Source of the DNA: Neolentinus lepideus HHB14362 ss-1
Lineage: Eukaryota > Basidiomycota > Agaricomycetes > Gloeophyllales > Gloeophyllaceae
NCBI GenBank assembly: GCA_001632425.1
Contig: KV425633.1
Location: 40,780 to 97,618 of the forward strand
DNA length: 56,839 nucleotides
Direction: 5' to 3'
Below, piece by piece: positions 12,067 to 21,341 of this stretch; position 1 is the stretch's first letter, and the number at the start of each line of letters is the position of its first letter. Below the pieces are notes generated by a model that did no database searches, had not been told where the DNA came from, and saw only the letters and a program-made list of their open reading frames with translations. The translations under genes and the position numbers were made by a program.

Positions 12067-12610
12067 GCCATCATTATCTTGTGTCCAGAAAACCGAGACG
12101 AGAAGACAGCTTACTGACCATCACACGGTGCAGGTACGTTATTCCAGATAAATATTTTGGCCTTGTGCCATGGAGGGCGTTCGCTGCCTTGCGGACAGAT
12201 ATCGATATGCTGCCAACGTTCAGCGCGGGGCGAGCAAAGTAGCCTTGTTTATTCTCTCCATCTATATAGACAAAATTATGCTTGCCGATTTCTGGCGACT
12301 GTGCTCTCATCACGATATTCGCTGCATACACGTGTCGCTGGAATGGTGGCTCAGATCCTGGGACCTACAACTTCTGCGTGATTAGCCATCTCGACTACAA
12401 AGCAGTGCCTATCTGATTCTCAGGTATCTGGCCCATAGCGTCATCCTATCTCCATGACACCTATCCGGAGACCATACTGCCCCCGCCCCCCACTGCGTCT
12501 GCTGCATTCCAGGATATATATCCATCGTGATTCAGTGGATATTGGATCGTTTCGGGACAGCGGATTTCGCACTGTTCGTTTCTCAAGCCAGATGTGATTA
12601 TCTAAAAGGT

Positions 12611-12658
12611 AAGGAGGCTGAATGTACCATTAGGTTCGTACTTTGAACCAGCCTCCTT
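12611..12658. repeat. Nested hairpin
   Basis: AAGGAGGCTG (12611-12620) pairs with CAGCCTCCTT (12649-12658). Inside the loop, GGTTC pairs with GAACC around a 7-nt loop. It could be a foldback remnant or coincidence; no gene ends nearby to make it a terminator. Confidence 0.4.
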
Positions 12659-13699
12659 CGACTGTGCTTGGCAAAATTCAACAGCCAAGATATGCATCCC
12701 CCCGTTCACCCTTCCTTCCTCTCATGAACCCGCTGCTTTTCGGAGCTGCGCGAAAGTACTATTACTGTATATTGGAGATGAATCTACACGATTTGCCGTG
12801 TGTCATGCTTCAGTTCTCATACCTGCTGCGACGCATCTTGGGCCTGTCCCTCAGACGGCCTTGCATGATTCTTGTGCGTGTCGAGGATATATATTCTAGA
12901 AAAATGTAGGGAAAATATGCCTTGCAGCGTCCCATAATACCCTTACCAGCGCTTTCGAAGGTCTTGCCACTGGCCACAACACCATCCTCCCATTTCCACA
13001 CATCCCAAGTATGAGATGCGGAACATTGCTGGTATTCTCGAAGTTTTCATCCCAGCCTAGAGCCTGGTTGCCAAGTTTCCATAACCTTGAGCGCCCGTTT
13101 TGTACATGTATTTTTGTCTGTACGCAACTAGACTCTCTATTGAGTCTTATTGATGCGGGGGTAGTCATATCAGACCGATTAAGGAAGTGGCCCTTCCGTA
13201 CCGGGAAACCACCACGCGGCTCAGGTGGCGTCGAGTCTTCTCTACCGCTAGCCGAGTAGGCGACTTCATTTGAGTCAGCATGGTTCGGTTGACTTAGTAA
13301 GTAGCTATTTGGTATATGCTTGATCCACGACTCTTGTAGTATACTATAAGATGCGCTGTTTAGCGCCGCAATAAATCGATCTTATACTCTCAAACCACAC
13401 TCAAGTATCTTCCGGGTATGTTCCCTGGTTCATTGCAAACGGTGTGGACACCTGCTAATTTCTGTGCAGCTCACCCCGGAAAATCACTACGCTCGAAAAT
13501 CGACTTCTAATGAAGACACCATCATTCTGTACTCCGAAGCAAAAGATAACCCTGTTGCTCTGTGTACAGTAGTGCTCAGAGGCAGGTAGAGCTCTACAAA
13601 ATCTGCGTTCAAGGAGTGGTGCACTCCTGTCAGAATGCAATTGCAGCAACTACCGCGATAAATATATCATACATTCATTTCTCTGAGTCAGGAAGATGA

Positions 13700-13985
13700 A
13701 CTCAAACTTGCTTTCAGAGCTCTAATAAGAACCGAGCCGATGCAAAGCCCGACGCTGACAAACTCTTGGGCTCTGAGGACATAGTTAGGCTCTTCAAGAT
13801 GGCGTAACAAAGCCCTGGGTGCCACGTGGCCGACGAACCTCGTTAAGGAAGAGGACCCAGAGAATCTATGCTAAATGCCCCAGGCAATCCCAGGAGGAAT
13901 CATTTGCGAAGAGACATCGTGCATCTCGTGCTGGCGGCGCGGCGCCACGAGTTCTCGGTTGACGGCTCTCGAGGAATAGGTTCGA
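13700..13985 (+). pseudogene. FunK1 C-terminal remnant, copy K3
   Basis: At about 13730-13830 the translation reads GSEDIVRLFKMA, a stop, then QSPGCHVADEP. This aligns with SDDMIKLFDDALASPGW of the intact FunK1 gene. After further stops the C-terminal tag ATSSRLTALEE and a TAG appear at about 13940-13979, with a frameshift in the GGCGGCGCGGCG run before it. The kinase core is absent. This copy keeps more of the tail than K2. Confidence 0.7.
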
Positions 13986-14339
13986 CGAAGGGTTGTACCA
14001 GAGCTTCCTTCCATGTACCTTTCCTATCATATTTCCGTGTATCTCATGCGTGGTGGTGTATCTATTGTTATCTTGGCGCCATGTAACCCACCAATGCAAT
14101 GCAATCATATATTTATCAGTCCAATTTGTAGAAACCGTAACTATGAGTCTGTGACGAGGAAAATTAGACAGTCGTTACTGGTGGCAGATGAAGTACTATT
14201 GCTAGTGACGCCCTCCGGAAGATGTTTAGTCGGCTATACGCTCGCCTTATCCACAGCGCCAGAACGAAATTCACTGTAGGAGCTCGGAGACCAAAATTCC
14301 ATCACTGATGCACGTGACTTCCGCGTCCTTGTTCATTGT

Positions 14340-15640
14340 TTTTCCAAGCCACGAACGTGACACTCGGCCAATACGGGGAAGTTCCCGAGCCACGAGGCCG
14401 TCGGCATAAAAGGAAGGTAGACGATATGTACCACATCTTTCATTGCATCAACCACGCCTTCTGCGTCCGAGTCTGCTGCTCAGCAATCTGGCAACACCTC
14501 GGGATCTTCGTCCATCAAACAAGATCTGGTCGAGAACAGGCTTTCATGGACGCGATCCTGGATATGGAAGAAGTTACGAAAGAGACGGGACCAAATCAAC
14601 GGATGAGGATGAAGAAAAGGCGAAGGGGAGGCAGATGGACAAACAACATGGAAATTCCTCCAGCGGCGGCTCTGATGTAACGAACACTGAAACTAGGAGG
14701 AATTCATGTGTAAAGGAGTCGGACGTATGTTTTGCTCTTGTAAGCTTTTTCCATGCTACGCTAGTTCAACGAGCACTCATCTTCTCATAGCTGAAGTACA
14801 TGAGATATTTGTGCCCCGACACAGCACCATTCGCTGAGACTGGCAACACTGGTCTGACGCGCCACTTGATAAATTGGGACTTGTGCAGTGATCGCAACTT
14901 GCTAGAAGAGGGTACTCGCCTCCCATCCCGTACAGTATGCCATATAAATAACTTCCTTCGCACGTTCCTCACTAGAATTTGAATTCCTAGGGCACTTGGC
15001 AATTTACGTCGTGCAATCTTCTCGGAAGGCCGACAGCGCGATACTCTCCGAGTCTGCAGGACGATTTCGAGTATTTCTTCTGGGTCCTCCTTTACACTTA
15101 CCTGTGCTTCATTCCAAGCTCTTTGTCCACCAGTGGTAATCTCTCTCAAGTGTTGAAGGAGGTATTCGACCGCTCTCGGTGGCGAGAAGTCATACGCTGC
15201 TGGAGGGGGGGTGACGGCAAGACCATGGTTATCAATTATTGTCGATATATTCTCCCAAACAGAACTGTGGTCCCAGCGATCACATTTGCGCCTGCTCCGT
15301 TGAACAGCTTAGTGTTCGACTTACGGAGTATTTTTCACCATTGGGCTCAGTACCACAAGCTGTCGTTCGAATTTGAAATCACGATACGAGATGTATTGAA
15401 GCCGCGCGTGGACCTGTTAAAGATGTTCTAAGACTGTTCCGGAAGGCCCTTGAGAGCCCTGACTGGTCGAAGGACAATGATCTGTAGGAGGGACTTTTGG
15501 CCACAAGGTCAAGTCTCTGAAAACCGTAGTAGAACGGTCCAAGCAATCCGAAGGTCCACCACTCGCAAAGAGTGGTCGCGTATCTCATGCTGGTGATGCT
15601 ACTGATTCTCGGTTAGCGGCTCTTGAGGAATAGGTTTAAA
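14340..15640 (+). pseudogene. FunK1 kinase pseudogene, copy K4
   Basis: This parallels copy K1. An acceptor at about 14790 leads to MRYLCPDTA. The Asp of the catalytic HRD motif, still Asp in K1, is Tyr here, so the product could not be an active kinase. LINWDLCSDRNLLEEG follows. A stop at about 14980 and a frame change precede GTWQFTSCNLL (about 14995) and DDFEYFFWVL. Another stop cuts the helical tail at about 15429. The C-terminal tag SHAGDATDSRLAALEE with TAG is intact at 15585-15632, although the reading frame leading to it is not. Confidence 0.82.
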
Positions 15641-15753
15641 GACAAGTTGTGTCAGTGCTCACAGTACACTTTCTGATCTATTGTATTTGTGTTTTATGTT
15701 TCAGTGTATCTATTCCTTGTCAGACATCCTCCGACTCCATCCACACAATACCA

Positions 15754-16092
15754 TCAGTATGACTCCGAGGGTTGGTGCGTCATTATCTCCTTCAATTTCT
15801 CCCTAGAGGTATCCTTCGCCTCCTCTGCCTCCTTCGGGCTTGCCAGCGTAATGCTGGTATTCTTCTCTCTGTCCGAAGTGGTCAAGAATTGAAGGTAAAA
15901 CAAAACTGAGCGGAATACGGTATCCTTTGATACCGGAATAAATACCTCTGCTGTCACACCCTCGCAGACCTGTCGCGAAGTAATCTCGTTGCTTACAAGT
16001 CTATCCTTTCTTGCAGTGAATACGATAGCGAAAAGATACAGTGATCGATACGGAGCAACAGACTCACGTCCAGAATGCCCTTGATCCTGCAC
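15754..16092 (-). pseudogene. FunK1 middle-region fragment, copy K5
   Basis: This minus-strand fragment resembles the segment before the kinase lobes of the intact FunK1 gene. TSITLASPKEAEEAK aligns with TTVTLASPEEEQSAK, and YRSLYLFAIVFTARKDRLV aligns with HRTFFFQILVIKDFARLL. It faces the other way from K1-K4 and has lost everything on either side. The match is partial, so it is less certain than the other copies. Confidence 0.55.
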
Positions 16093-16739
16093 GACTTGAT
16101 TATTTCGCTACCACTTGTCGCCTATCTCGCATCAACGTGCAAAAACCGAGATCCGGCAGACTACGATTTTGCAAGCTGGTGAGACCGAAGCTCGACTGCC
16201 GCAGAAGAAACTCGTCATTCACAAGCCTCGCCTTTCCGACAGTGAGAAAGACACAGGAGCACATAGACGGTACCAAAATAATCTTGATTGAGCCTGCGGC
16301 ATTCTTTTGGGGACCGGTAAAGACAGGTGCTCGGAACAAAGTACGCAATCCTCTCAAACCGACGGATTCAGCTTCCGGGAATTTCTTACCACAAGGTACG
16401 CCGTGAAATTGATAGGTTCGGTCATCTTGCTGACCGACAACAATATCAGTGTTTATTCAGAAGGAACAAATATCCATATGCCCACCCCAGGACAGATGAT
16501 TTCGTCAAGGTCTTGATCCTACATGCAAGGTAACGTACCAGAGAAAACCTTTTATGGCGTAGGGAATGCTCGGGTAGCTGCGTACCAAAATCCCATGATG
16601 ATCTGGATGTAGACTGATCGAAATGTTTGCCACAAGATTGAGGAAGCGCTGACAGACGCTGACAGAGGGCCTCGATCCATATGGGCTGTCGACTCCCCTG
16701 TCCACTGGTGCAATTCCCCAGACGCAAAACCTAGCATGG
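16093..16739. other. Region without a recognised gene
   Basis: Plus-strand frames at 16041-16533 and minus-strand frames at 16100-16788 overlap and show no recognisable domain. The interval separates the kinase debris from the first secreted-protein gene and holds that gene's promoter at its right end. Confidence 0.4.
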
Positions 16740-16747
16740 TTATAAGA
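16740..16747 (+). promoter_or_regulatory. TATA-like element of secreted-protein gene A
   Basis: TTATAAGA lies 84 bp upstream of the gene A start. Paralogue C has TTATAAAG about 118 bp upstream of its start. The shared motif makes a promoter role plausible. Confidence 0.45.
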
Positions 16748-16823
16748 CGACCTGACGTCGCTTTCAACTGCAGCATCCTTTGAGCCAACAGTCAGATCTA
16801 GACTGCACTACCAGCTGTCGCCG

Positions 16824-17413
16824 ATGCGTCTCGCTTCCATTATATATATTATCGTTGCCCTTGCGGCACCCGTGCTGAGTGTAGAAGTCAGTGAGTCATG
16901 ACCCGACATAGACCCTTGTCATGGCTGACCTTCCGCAGCATCGACGTGGACAATCACGTACATTCAGACTTTCCCGGAGATCGTTTATTATCCATCGCCG
17001 ACGGTGACTGTTGGGTTTGTGACAAAGACGGTGTCTCTTCCATACACGTATATTGTCCTCGGTCCTTGGCGTAAGCATAGACTGAATAGCCCGGTATTGC
17101 AGCATGACATCGACATTCAACGCCGCCGAGTTCTCCCTCTCGGGCGTTCCTATACTCACGCTTCCTACGCCTCCCGTGGTTCCGAACCCTACAGCGACCA
17201 GTACGATGACTGTGGTATATTACGCGCGTATCCGGTTTACTTGTTCTTCTCGATAGTCGCTGACGGACCGAGCAGGACTGTAAGACGACGGACCACGACC
17301 CAAACTATATCGCGAGCCCGACTACCGTCTATTCTGGGACGGCAACGACCACAAAGTGGGCTTCAACGGAAACGCTGACGACTGTCACAACCACATACAC
17401 CTATTATGATTAG
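16824..17413 (+). CDS. Small secreted protein, unrecognised family, copy A (intact)
   Basis: I do not recognise this family. Four exons (16824-16890, 16939-17047, 17103-17214, 17276-17413) join in phase through GT-AG introns of 48, 55 and 61 bp to give 141 residues. The third intron has a CTGAC branch site. Residues 1-20 form a hydrophobic signal peptide (MRLASIIYIIVALAAPVLS), so the product should be secreted. The mature part is Thr-rich and beta-prone: TWTITYIQTFP, YPSPTVTV, FSLSGVPILTLPTPP, then a Cys-containing segment (DCKTT) and a Thr-rich end (SGTATTTKWASTETLTT). Copies at 18236 and 20708 share exon lengths and motifs, which is the main evidence that the gene is real. This copy has Phe where the others have a Cys (QTFP against TCP). 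Confidence 0.75.
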
Positions 17414-18235
17414 AACTTGCCAGTATATAGGCCTGTGAGGATGTCTGGAGCATAATAAGGATTCGCCTTCAGCCTGCACGTGTTGCCGTGCTCTGCTTCG
17501 TGATAATCAATTGCACTAGCAAATCTGAGCAGAGAATTCACATGTGGACGAACTTCGTCTGAGATCTGCTGGTACTCTGCGAACGTAAATTATGAATGTA
17601 TGTCTGTCGCTAGTTAGATCTCGTGGTGATGGTAAGAGCCAAACCTTGCAGCTGACGGCATCTTCACGGCTCGAGAAACGCGTGTTCTCTAAGTGGTAAC
17701 TGTAGACGAACGCGGTTCGAGCTTGAACCATGCATTAACTCAGTCAACCTTCGCCAATTCATAGATTTAGTCCTGTATTGATGCATGAAACGGCGTTTTT
17801 TTTTTGATAGAGTCTGCACTCTTGCGAAACACTTAGATACTTTTGGTAAGCGTCCAGGGGTGCTCGATGAGTCCTGTAAGAAGAAATAACCCCATACAGG
17901 TGGCACCTATTGATGGTGTCAATAGACTACCCGAAGAGTATCCGTGTACTCGCCTTTCGGTTCTAAATGATACTCGGGAGTGAGAACTCGTGGTCTTCTG
18001 ACCCATAGCTATTACTTCATCGTTACCATTACCAAGTGTTCTAGACAAAGTCACTAGATGTCTGGGGATATCACTAGATGTCTAAGGATCAATGGACTCG
18101 TCCCGGTAATCGAGAGGAGCAACATAAGAGACACCATCCTTGCTTGACCTTCAAACATGACAGCCTTGTCCCCAAGCTCACTGTGAGTACCGTAACCATT
18201 CGCAATAACGAACACCAGATTTGCAAATGGTGGCA
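17414..18235. other. Spacer between secreted-protein copies A and B
   Basis: I see no gene. A run of nine or more T residues lies near 17800. A short direct repeat, TCACTAGATGTCT, occurs at about 18050 and 18070. Confidence 0.4.
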
Positions 18236-18633
18236 GAGTAATTATTGTCCGTTGCAACGGTGGTTGAAGCTGTTGTGGCACCCGTGCTAGGTACGCAAGT
18301 CAGCGAGTCCCTTCACGAACCATCACGGCAATAACATTTATGCCCACCAACGTCAATCGGCTGATACTTCAGCTTCAACATGGACTATCACGTACATCCG
18401 GACCTGCCCCGACATCACCCTCTACCCTTCGCCAACAGTGACTGCTGCTTCAATTGGACAGAGACACACACTGCCATACATGTGAGTGAATCTCCGGTCT
18501 TATCAGTTGGAACCTTGCTTAGCATGTAATCGCATCAACACGACGACATTACCTCTTATAGAGTACGCACTGTCTGGCATTCCTATCTTCTATTGACCTA
18601 CACCGTCCAGTACGCCCAAACGCCGTACTTGCG
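18236..18633 (+). pseudogene. Small secreted protein, copy B (dead)
   Basis: Copy B matches gene A exon by exon but cannot make the protein. The exon-1 equivalent (18236-18302, also 67 nt) has GAG in place of ATG and a TAA as its second codon. GCACCCGTGCT and the boundary CAAGTCA are still recognisable. The exon-1 donor is GC instead of GT. Exon 2 (18373-18481) is exactly 109 nt, as in the other copies, and reads STWTITYIRTCPDITLYPSP. Exon 3 begins with a stop after one codon, and the later match EYALSGIPIFY runs into TGA. Upstream promoter sequence is not recognisable. Confidence 0.8.
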
Positions 18634-19015
18634 TTATCATGTACCTCACATGATAAGGTAATGAATGACGTCGAGATTTTGTGTGTATGTCTATATGGCA
18701 TCTTTCTAGCAGAGGACAGACCTAAAGACGCGAGATCAAAAGTGGTTGCTAGTGTGAGAATTAAACCACAAAGTTAATCAGCTCGCAACCGTCAGCTCTT
18801 CAGATCTGAAAATAAGCACTAACCGTTCTAAGTTATTTAAGGCGTTATCCCGTCATGACAGACGAAGAGTCAAGGGGCTACCACGTGATTGCACCGCGTC
18901 GCATGACGGTCACGCAGTAATTTCTCAGGACTCGAACCGTGACTCTTTCCCAGATCCCGACTCTCATCTCCCTATATTCTAGCTATATATCTATTCTTCG
19001 CTGTTGAAACTCAAT
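18634..19015. other. Spacer and 5' flank of the MYND gene
   Basis: No gene is seen. The last 100 bases contain a pyrimidine-rich stretch and TATATAT (about 18983), which may serve the MYND gene promoter. Confidence 0.4.
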
Positions 19016-20091
19016 ATGAACAGAATAACGCGGGAAAAAGCTCAGAGAAGAGCGGAAATCTTGAGAGTTGCGCGAGGCGTGGACAAAGGGATAGGAAGGT
19101 GAGCCAGCACAGCGGCCCTAGAGTGCTGTATATCATTTTGACTGTCCTGTCCTGCATTTACAGACCTATAGAAGAGCTGATTAAATCGCCGTGGCACGTG
19201 TCTCGTAGACACTCCGCTTATCGTGAAAGACTGACGAACATCTGCAGCGATGAGCCTGTGAAAGGAGTCGAAGCGCAACGGCTTCGAAACTATGCCACCT
19301 CCGAATTTCTGGATCCCCAGTGCGATTTGGACGCGTATGGAAGGTCTTTAGTTATGGGTGATCTCGAACACGTAAAGGAGGACTTCCAAGAGCGCGTCCA
19401 GAAGCACAAGACCTGTGGTCAGCCTGAAGACCAGGCTCGCGCGGCTGCGGCAAGAGACCTGTATGCGATGCACTGGGGCCCAACAAAAGTGCCCATTTAC
19501 GACTTGCTCCTCCTCGCAACCCAGCTTGCACCGAATCTACGCTTCGGTCATCTGGCTATCGCTCGGTGGCTCACCAAAGATGCTAACGTCCCAGTCGACG
19601 GGCTAGATGTATCGGGAACAACTGCTCTGGCTCATTGTATCTCCACCAAACCAGCCTTTGAGCCTGAGTTGGCGCAAATCCTCTATGACGCAGGGGCGAA
19701 TATCAACCACCGGAACCGCTACGGCGACGTTCCGGCAAACGAGATCTGCATGGTATGGGATCCCAAGAACCTCCCGCGAGCGGTACTTGCGCTGCGTTGG
19801 TTTCTCTCTCATGGAGGAAACATCGATATTTTGGAGAACGATGGACAAACGTGCGCGAGGATGCTACTATCGAGCGTAAACCAGAAGTACCAGGACAGAA
19901 CCTTGCAGCGAGTGGTCCAAGAAGAGGACTTCCGACGTCGACAGAGAAGCGACGTGTGTTGTGCTTTCTGCGGAAGAGAGGATAAGCCTGTCATGATCTG
20001 CAGCCGGTGCAAGAAAGCCAAGTACTGCCCTCCTTCTCGCAATTGTCAGCGGAGCGATTGGAAAAATCACAAACCTAGCTGCAAGGCGTGA
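19016..20091 (+). CDS. Ankyrin-repeat and MYND zinc-finger protein
   Basis: The protein has 336 residues from two exons (19016-19098, 19164-20091) joined in phase over a 65-bp intron; the start chosen is MNRITREKAQRR. The middle (about residues 190-290) has degenerate ankyrin repeats, for example DVSGTTALAHCIS, ILYDAGANINHRNRYGD and FLSHGGNIDILENDGQT. The C-terminal 45 residues are a MYND zinc finger: CAFCGREDKPVMICSRCKKAKYC followed by CQRSDWKNHKPSC, with the Cys/His pattern complete. MYND fingers bind proline-rich partner peptides. Ankyrin-MYND proteins are common in mushroom genomes and mostly uncharacterised, so no pathway is assigned. It sits between two copies of the secreted-protein family. 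Confidence 0.9.
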
Positions 20092-20590
20092 TACGACGCA
20101 AGGCGGTCGGTACTGTACGCTAACGTCTTGGCGACGTTCGAAGACACTGCCACTATCGATTGTCGGTGCTCCTTTTCTCACCTCGACGGTAATTCGCTTT
20201 CTGAATGCACACAGATCGTCGATATAGTCAGTCACTACTCGACGCATAATCTTGTGTACCTAGGGAGGGCCCATAATTCACTGATTTCAAAGCTTCAAAG
20301 GAAGAACTAACCCCATATGCTCACCGCCACAGCGTCTCCGGACTTGTTAATCAGGAACAACTCTGATCTCCGAGAACGGGGTCATTAGCGGACGTTCCCC
20401 TGACCATGGTCATGCAGTTCACCGCTTATATTAATCAGCTTTCGTTGTGTTGACCCAAGTTGACTTGGTCATCACGGTGGTAAGGATTAACATGAACGTC
20501 CAAGAATTTTCTGTTAGGCGCTTGGCAAAGCTCTCCCATGGCACAGACATTATTTTTTTTCTAAGTCATAGATATGACGGCCTCGGCCGT
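20092..20590. other. Spacer and 5' flank of secreted-protein copy C
   Basis: No gene is seen. The right end leads to the TATA-like element of copy C. Confidence 0.4.
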
Positions 20591-20597
20591 TATAAAG
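20590..20597 (+). promoter_or_regulatory. TATA-like element of secreted-protein copy C
   Basis: TTATAAAG lies about 118 bp upstream of the copy C start, comparable to the element upstream of copy A. Confidence 0.45.
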
Positions 20598-20707
20598 TCG
20601 ACGATACTGTCAAGACCACAGCCCTCTTCCCAAGGTCCGAAGGAGCAGAAAGGTATTTAGCCCATCCTTCCAACATCCGTGTTGCAAGGCTGAGTCCTTC
20701 CTATCAG

Positions 20708-21341
20708 ATGCTTCTTGCTTCCATTGCGTCCGTACTCGCCGGCTTGGCTGTACCTGCTCGAGGCGTTGTTATCAGTGAGTGGCCTATCTTTCATTTTGCT
20801 CCCTTTTTCTTCCTGCTAATTGTCATATACCCTCTAGCAACGACATATACGGTATCTTATATCCAGACGTGTCCCTACTTTTTCTATACTCCGTATTGGA
20901 CGGTCACTGATGCCAGCGTGACGGAAACTGCTTCTCTTCCATCCTCGTACGCAGATTCTTTTTTTCGCCCTTGTTTGAATATAGCTGAACTGATCCTGAT
21001 GTCAACACAGCTTAGACCTTCCACGTCACGGTGTTCAATCTCACCGGCTACCCTATCGTTACCCTACCGACACCGCCCGCTACCTACAATTCCAGCGCGA
21101 CGTACACCATTACGGTCGTGGATTACATGCGTCCTGATCGCCTCTTATTTGCCAACAGTCTCGATTTAAGTACTGAACAGCCTTGCACGACGACTGAGGG
21201 GGTTGTCACTATCCCACCACCAAGACCATCTTTAGCGGCACAGCGACTACTACGGTATGGGCTGCGATGGAGACTGTCACAAGTGTTGTAGCAACACTCA
21301 CGTATCATAGACTAGTGCACAGCAAATCTCCTCGAGTGTGA
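20708..21341 (+). pseudogene. Small secreted protein, copy C (probably frameshifted)
   Basis: This is the third member of the unrecognised secreted family. Exon 1 (20708-20774, 67 nt) encodes a clean signal peptide (MLLASIASVLAGLAVPARG). Exon 2 (20838-20946, 109 nt) encodes TTYTVSYIQTCPYFFYTPYW. Exon 3 matches gene A without gaps from TTC at 21019 to 21117 (FNLTGYPIVTLPTPP). Two defects stand out. The exon 3 start has lost about 5 nt compared with A, so its phase no longer fits the exon 2 donor. Exon 4 shifts frame near the GGGGG run at about 21198. Adding one base there would restore a tail like that of A (SGTATTT, ending near 21341); as it stands the frame ends at 21291. It is a recent pseudogene, or a real gene with sequencing errors. 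Confidence 0.65.

Larger units (their letters stand above)
10026..13494. other. 3.5-kb region with no recognised gene
   Basis: No family is recognised across this stretch. The best coding-like sequence is a set of minus-strand frames between 12066 and 11047 (listed separately). A hairpin lies at 12611-12658. Frames at 10536-11158, 12157-12385 and 12643-13259 have no domain, and opposite-strand frames overlap them. The region could be old, decayed transposon or kinase-array sequence, but no reverse transcriptase, transposase or helicase motif is visible. Confidence 0.4.
13495..15680 (+). repeat. Duplicated block 2 of the FunK1 array
   Basis: This is the second copy of the block at 4860-6930 with its two parts in the order X (13495-14300) then Y (14280-15680). 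X ends in the promoter-like flank of Y (GAGCTCGGAGACC..TTCCATCACTGAT, about 14280), and the same junction sequence occurs at about 4880. X and Y are therefore adjacent parts of one ancestral tandem unit. Part X here is longer than in block 1, because it keeps about 250 extra bases of kinase tail. Confidence 0.85.

Noticed and set aside
10026..13494. Decayed retrotransposon
   Set aside because: Considered because the region is gene-poor, but no reverse transcriptase (YxDD), integrase zinc or DDE motif, RNase H motif or long terminal repeat pair is visible.
16041..16533. Plus-strand frames containing KIILIEPAAFFWG and KYPYAHPRTDDFVKV
   Set aside because: They look somewhat protein-like but do not join through clear splice sites, match no family I know, and partly overlap the minus-strand kinase fragment.
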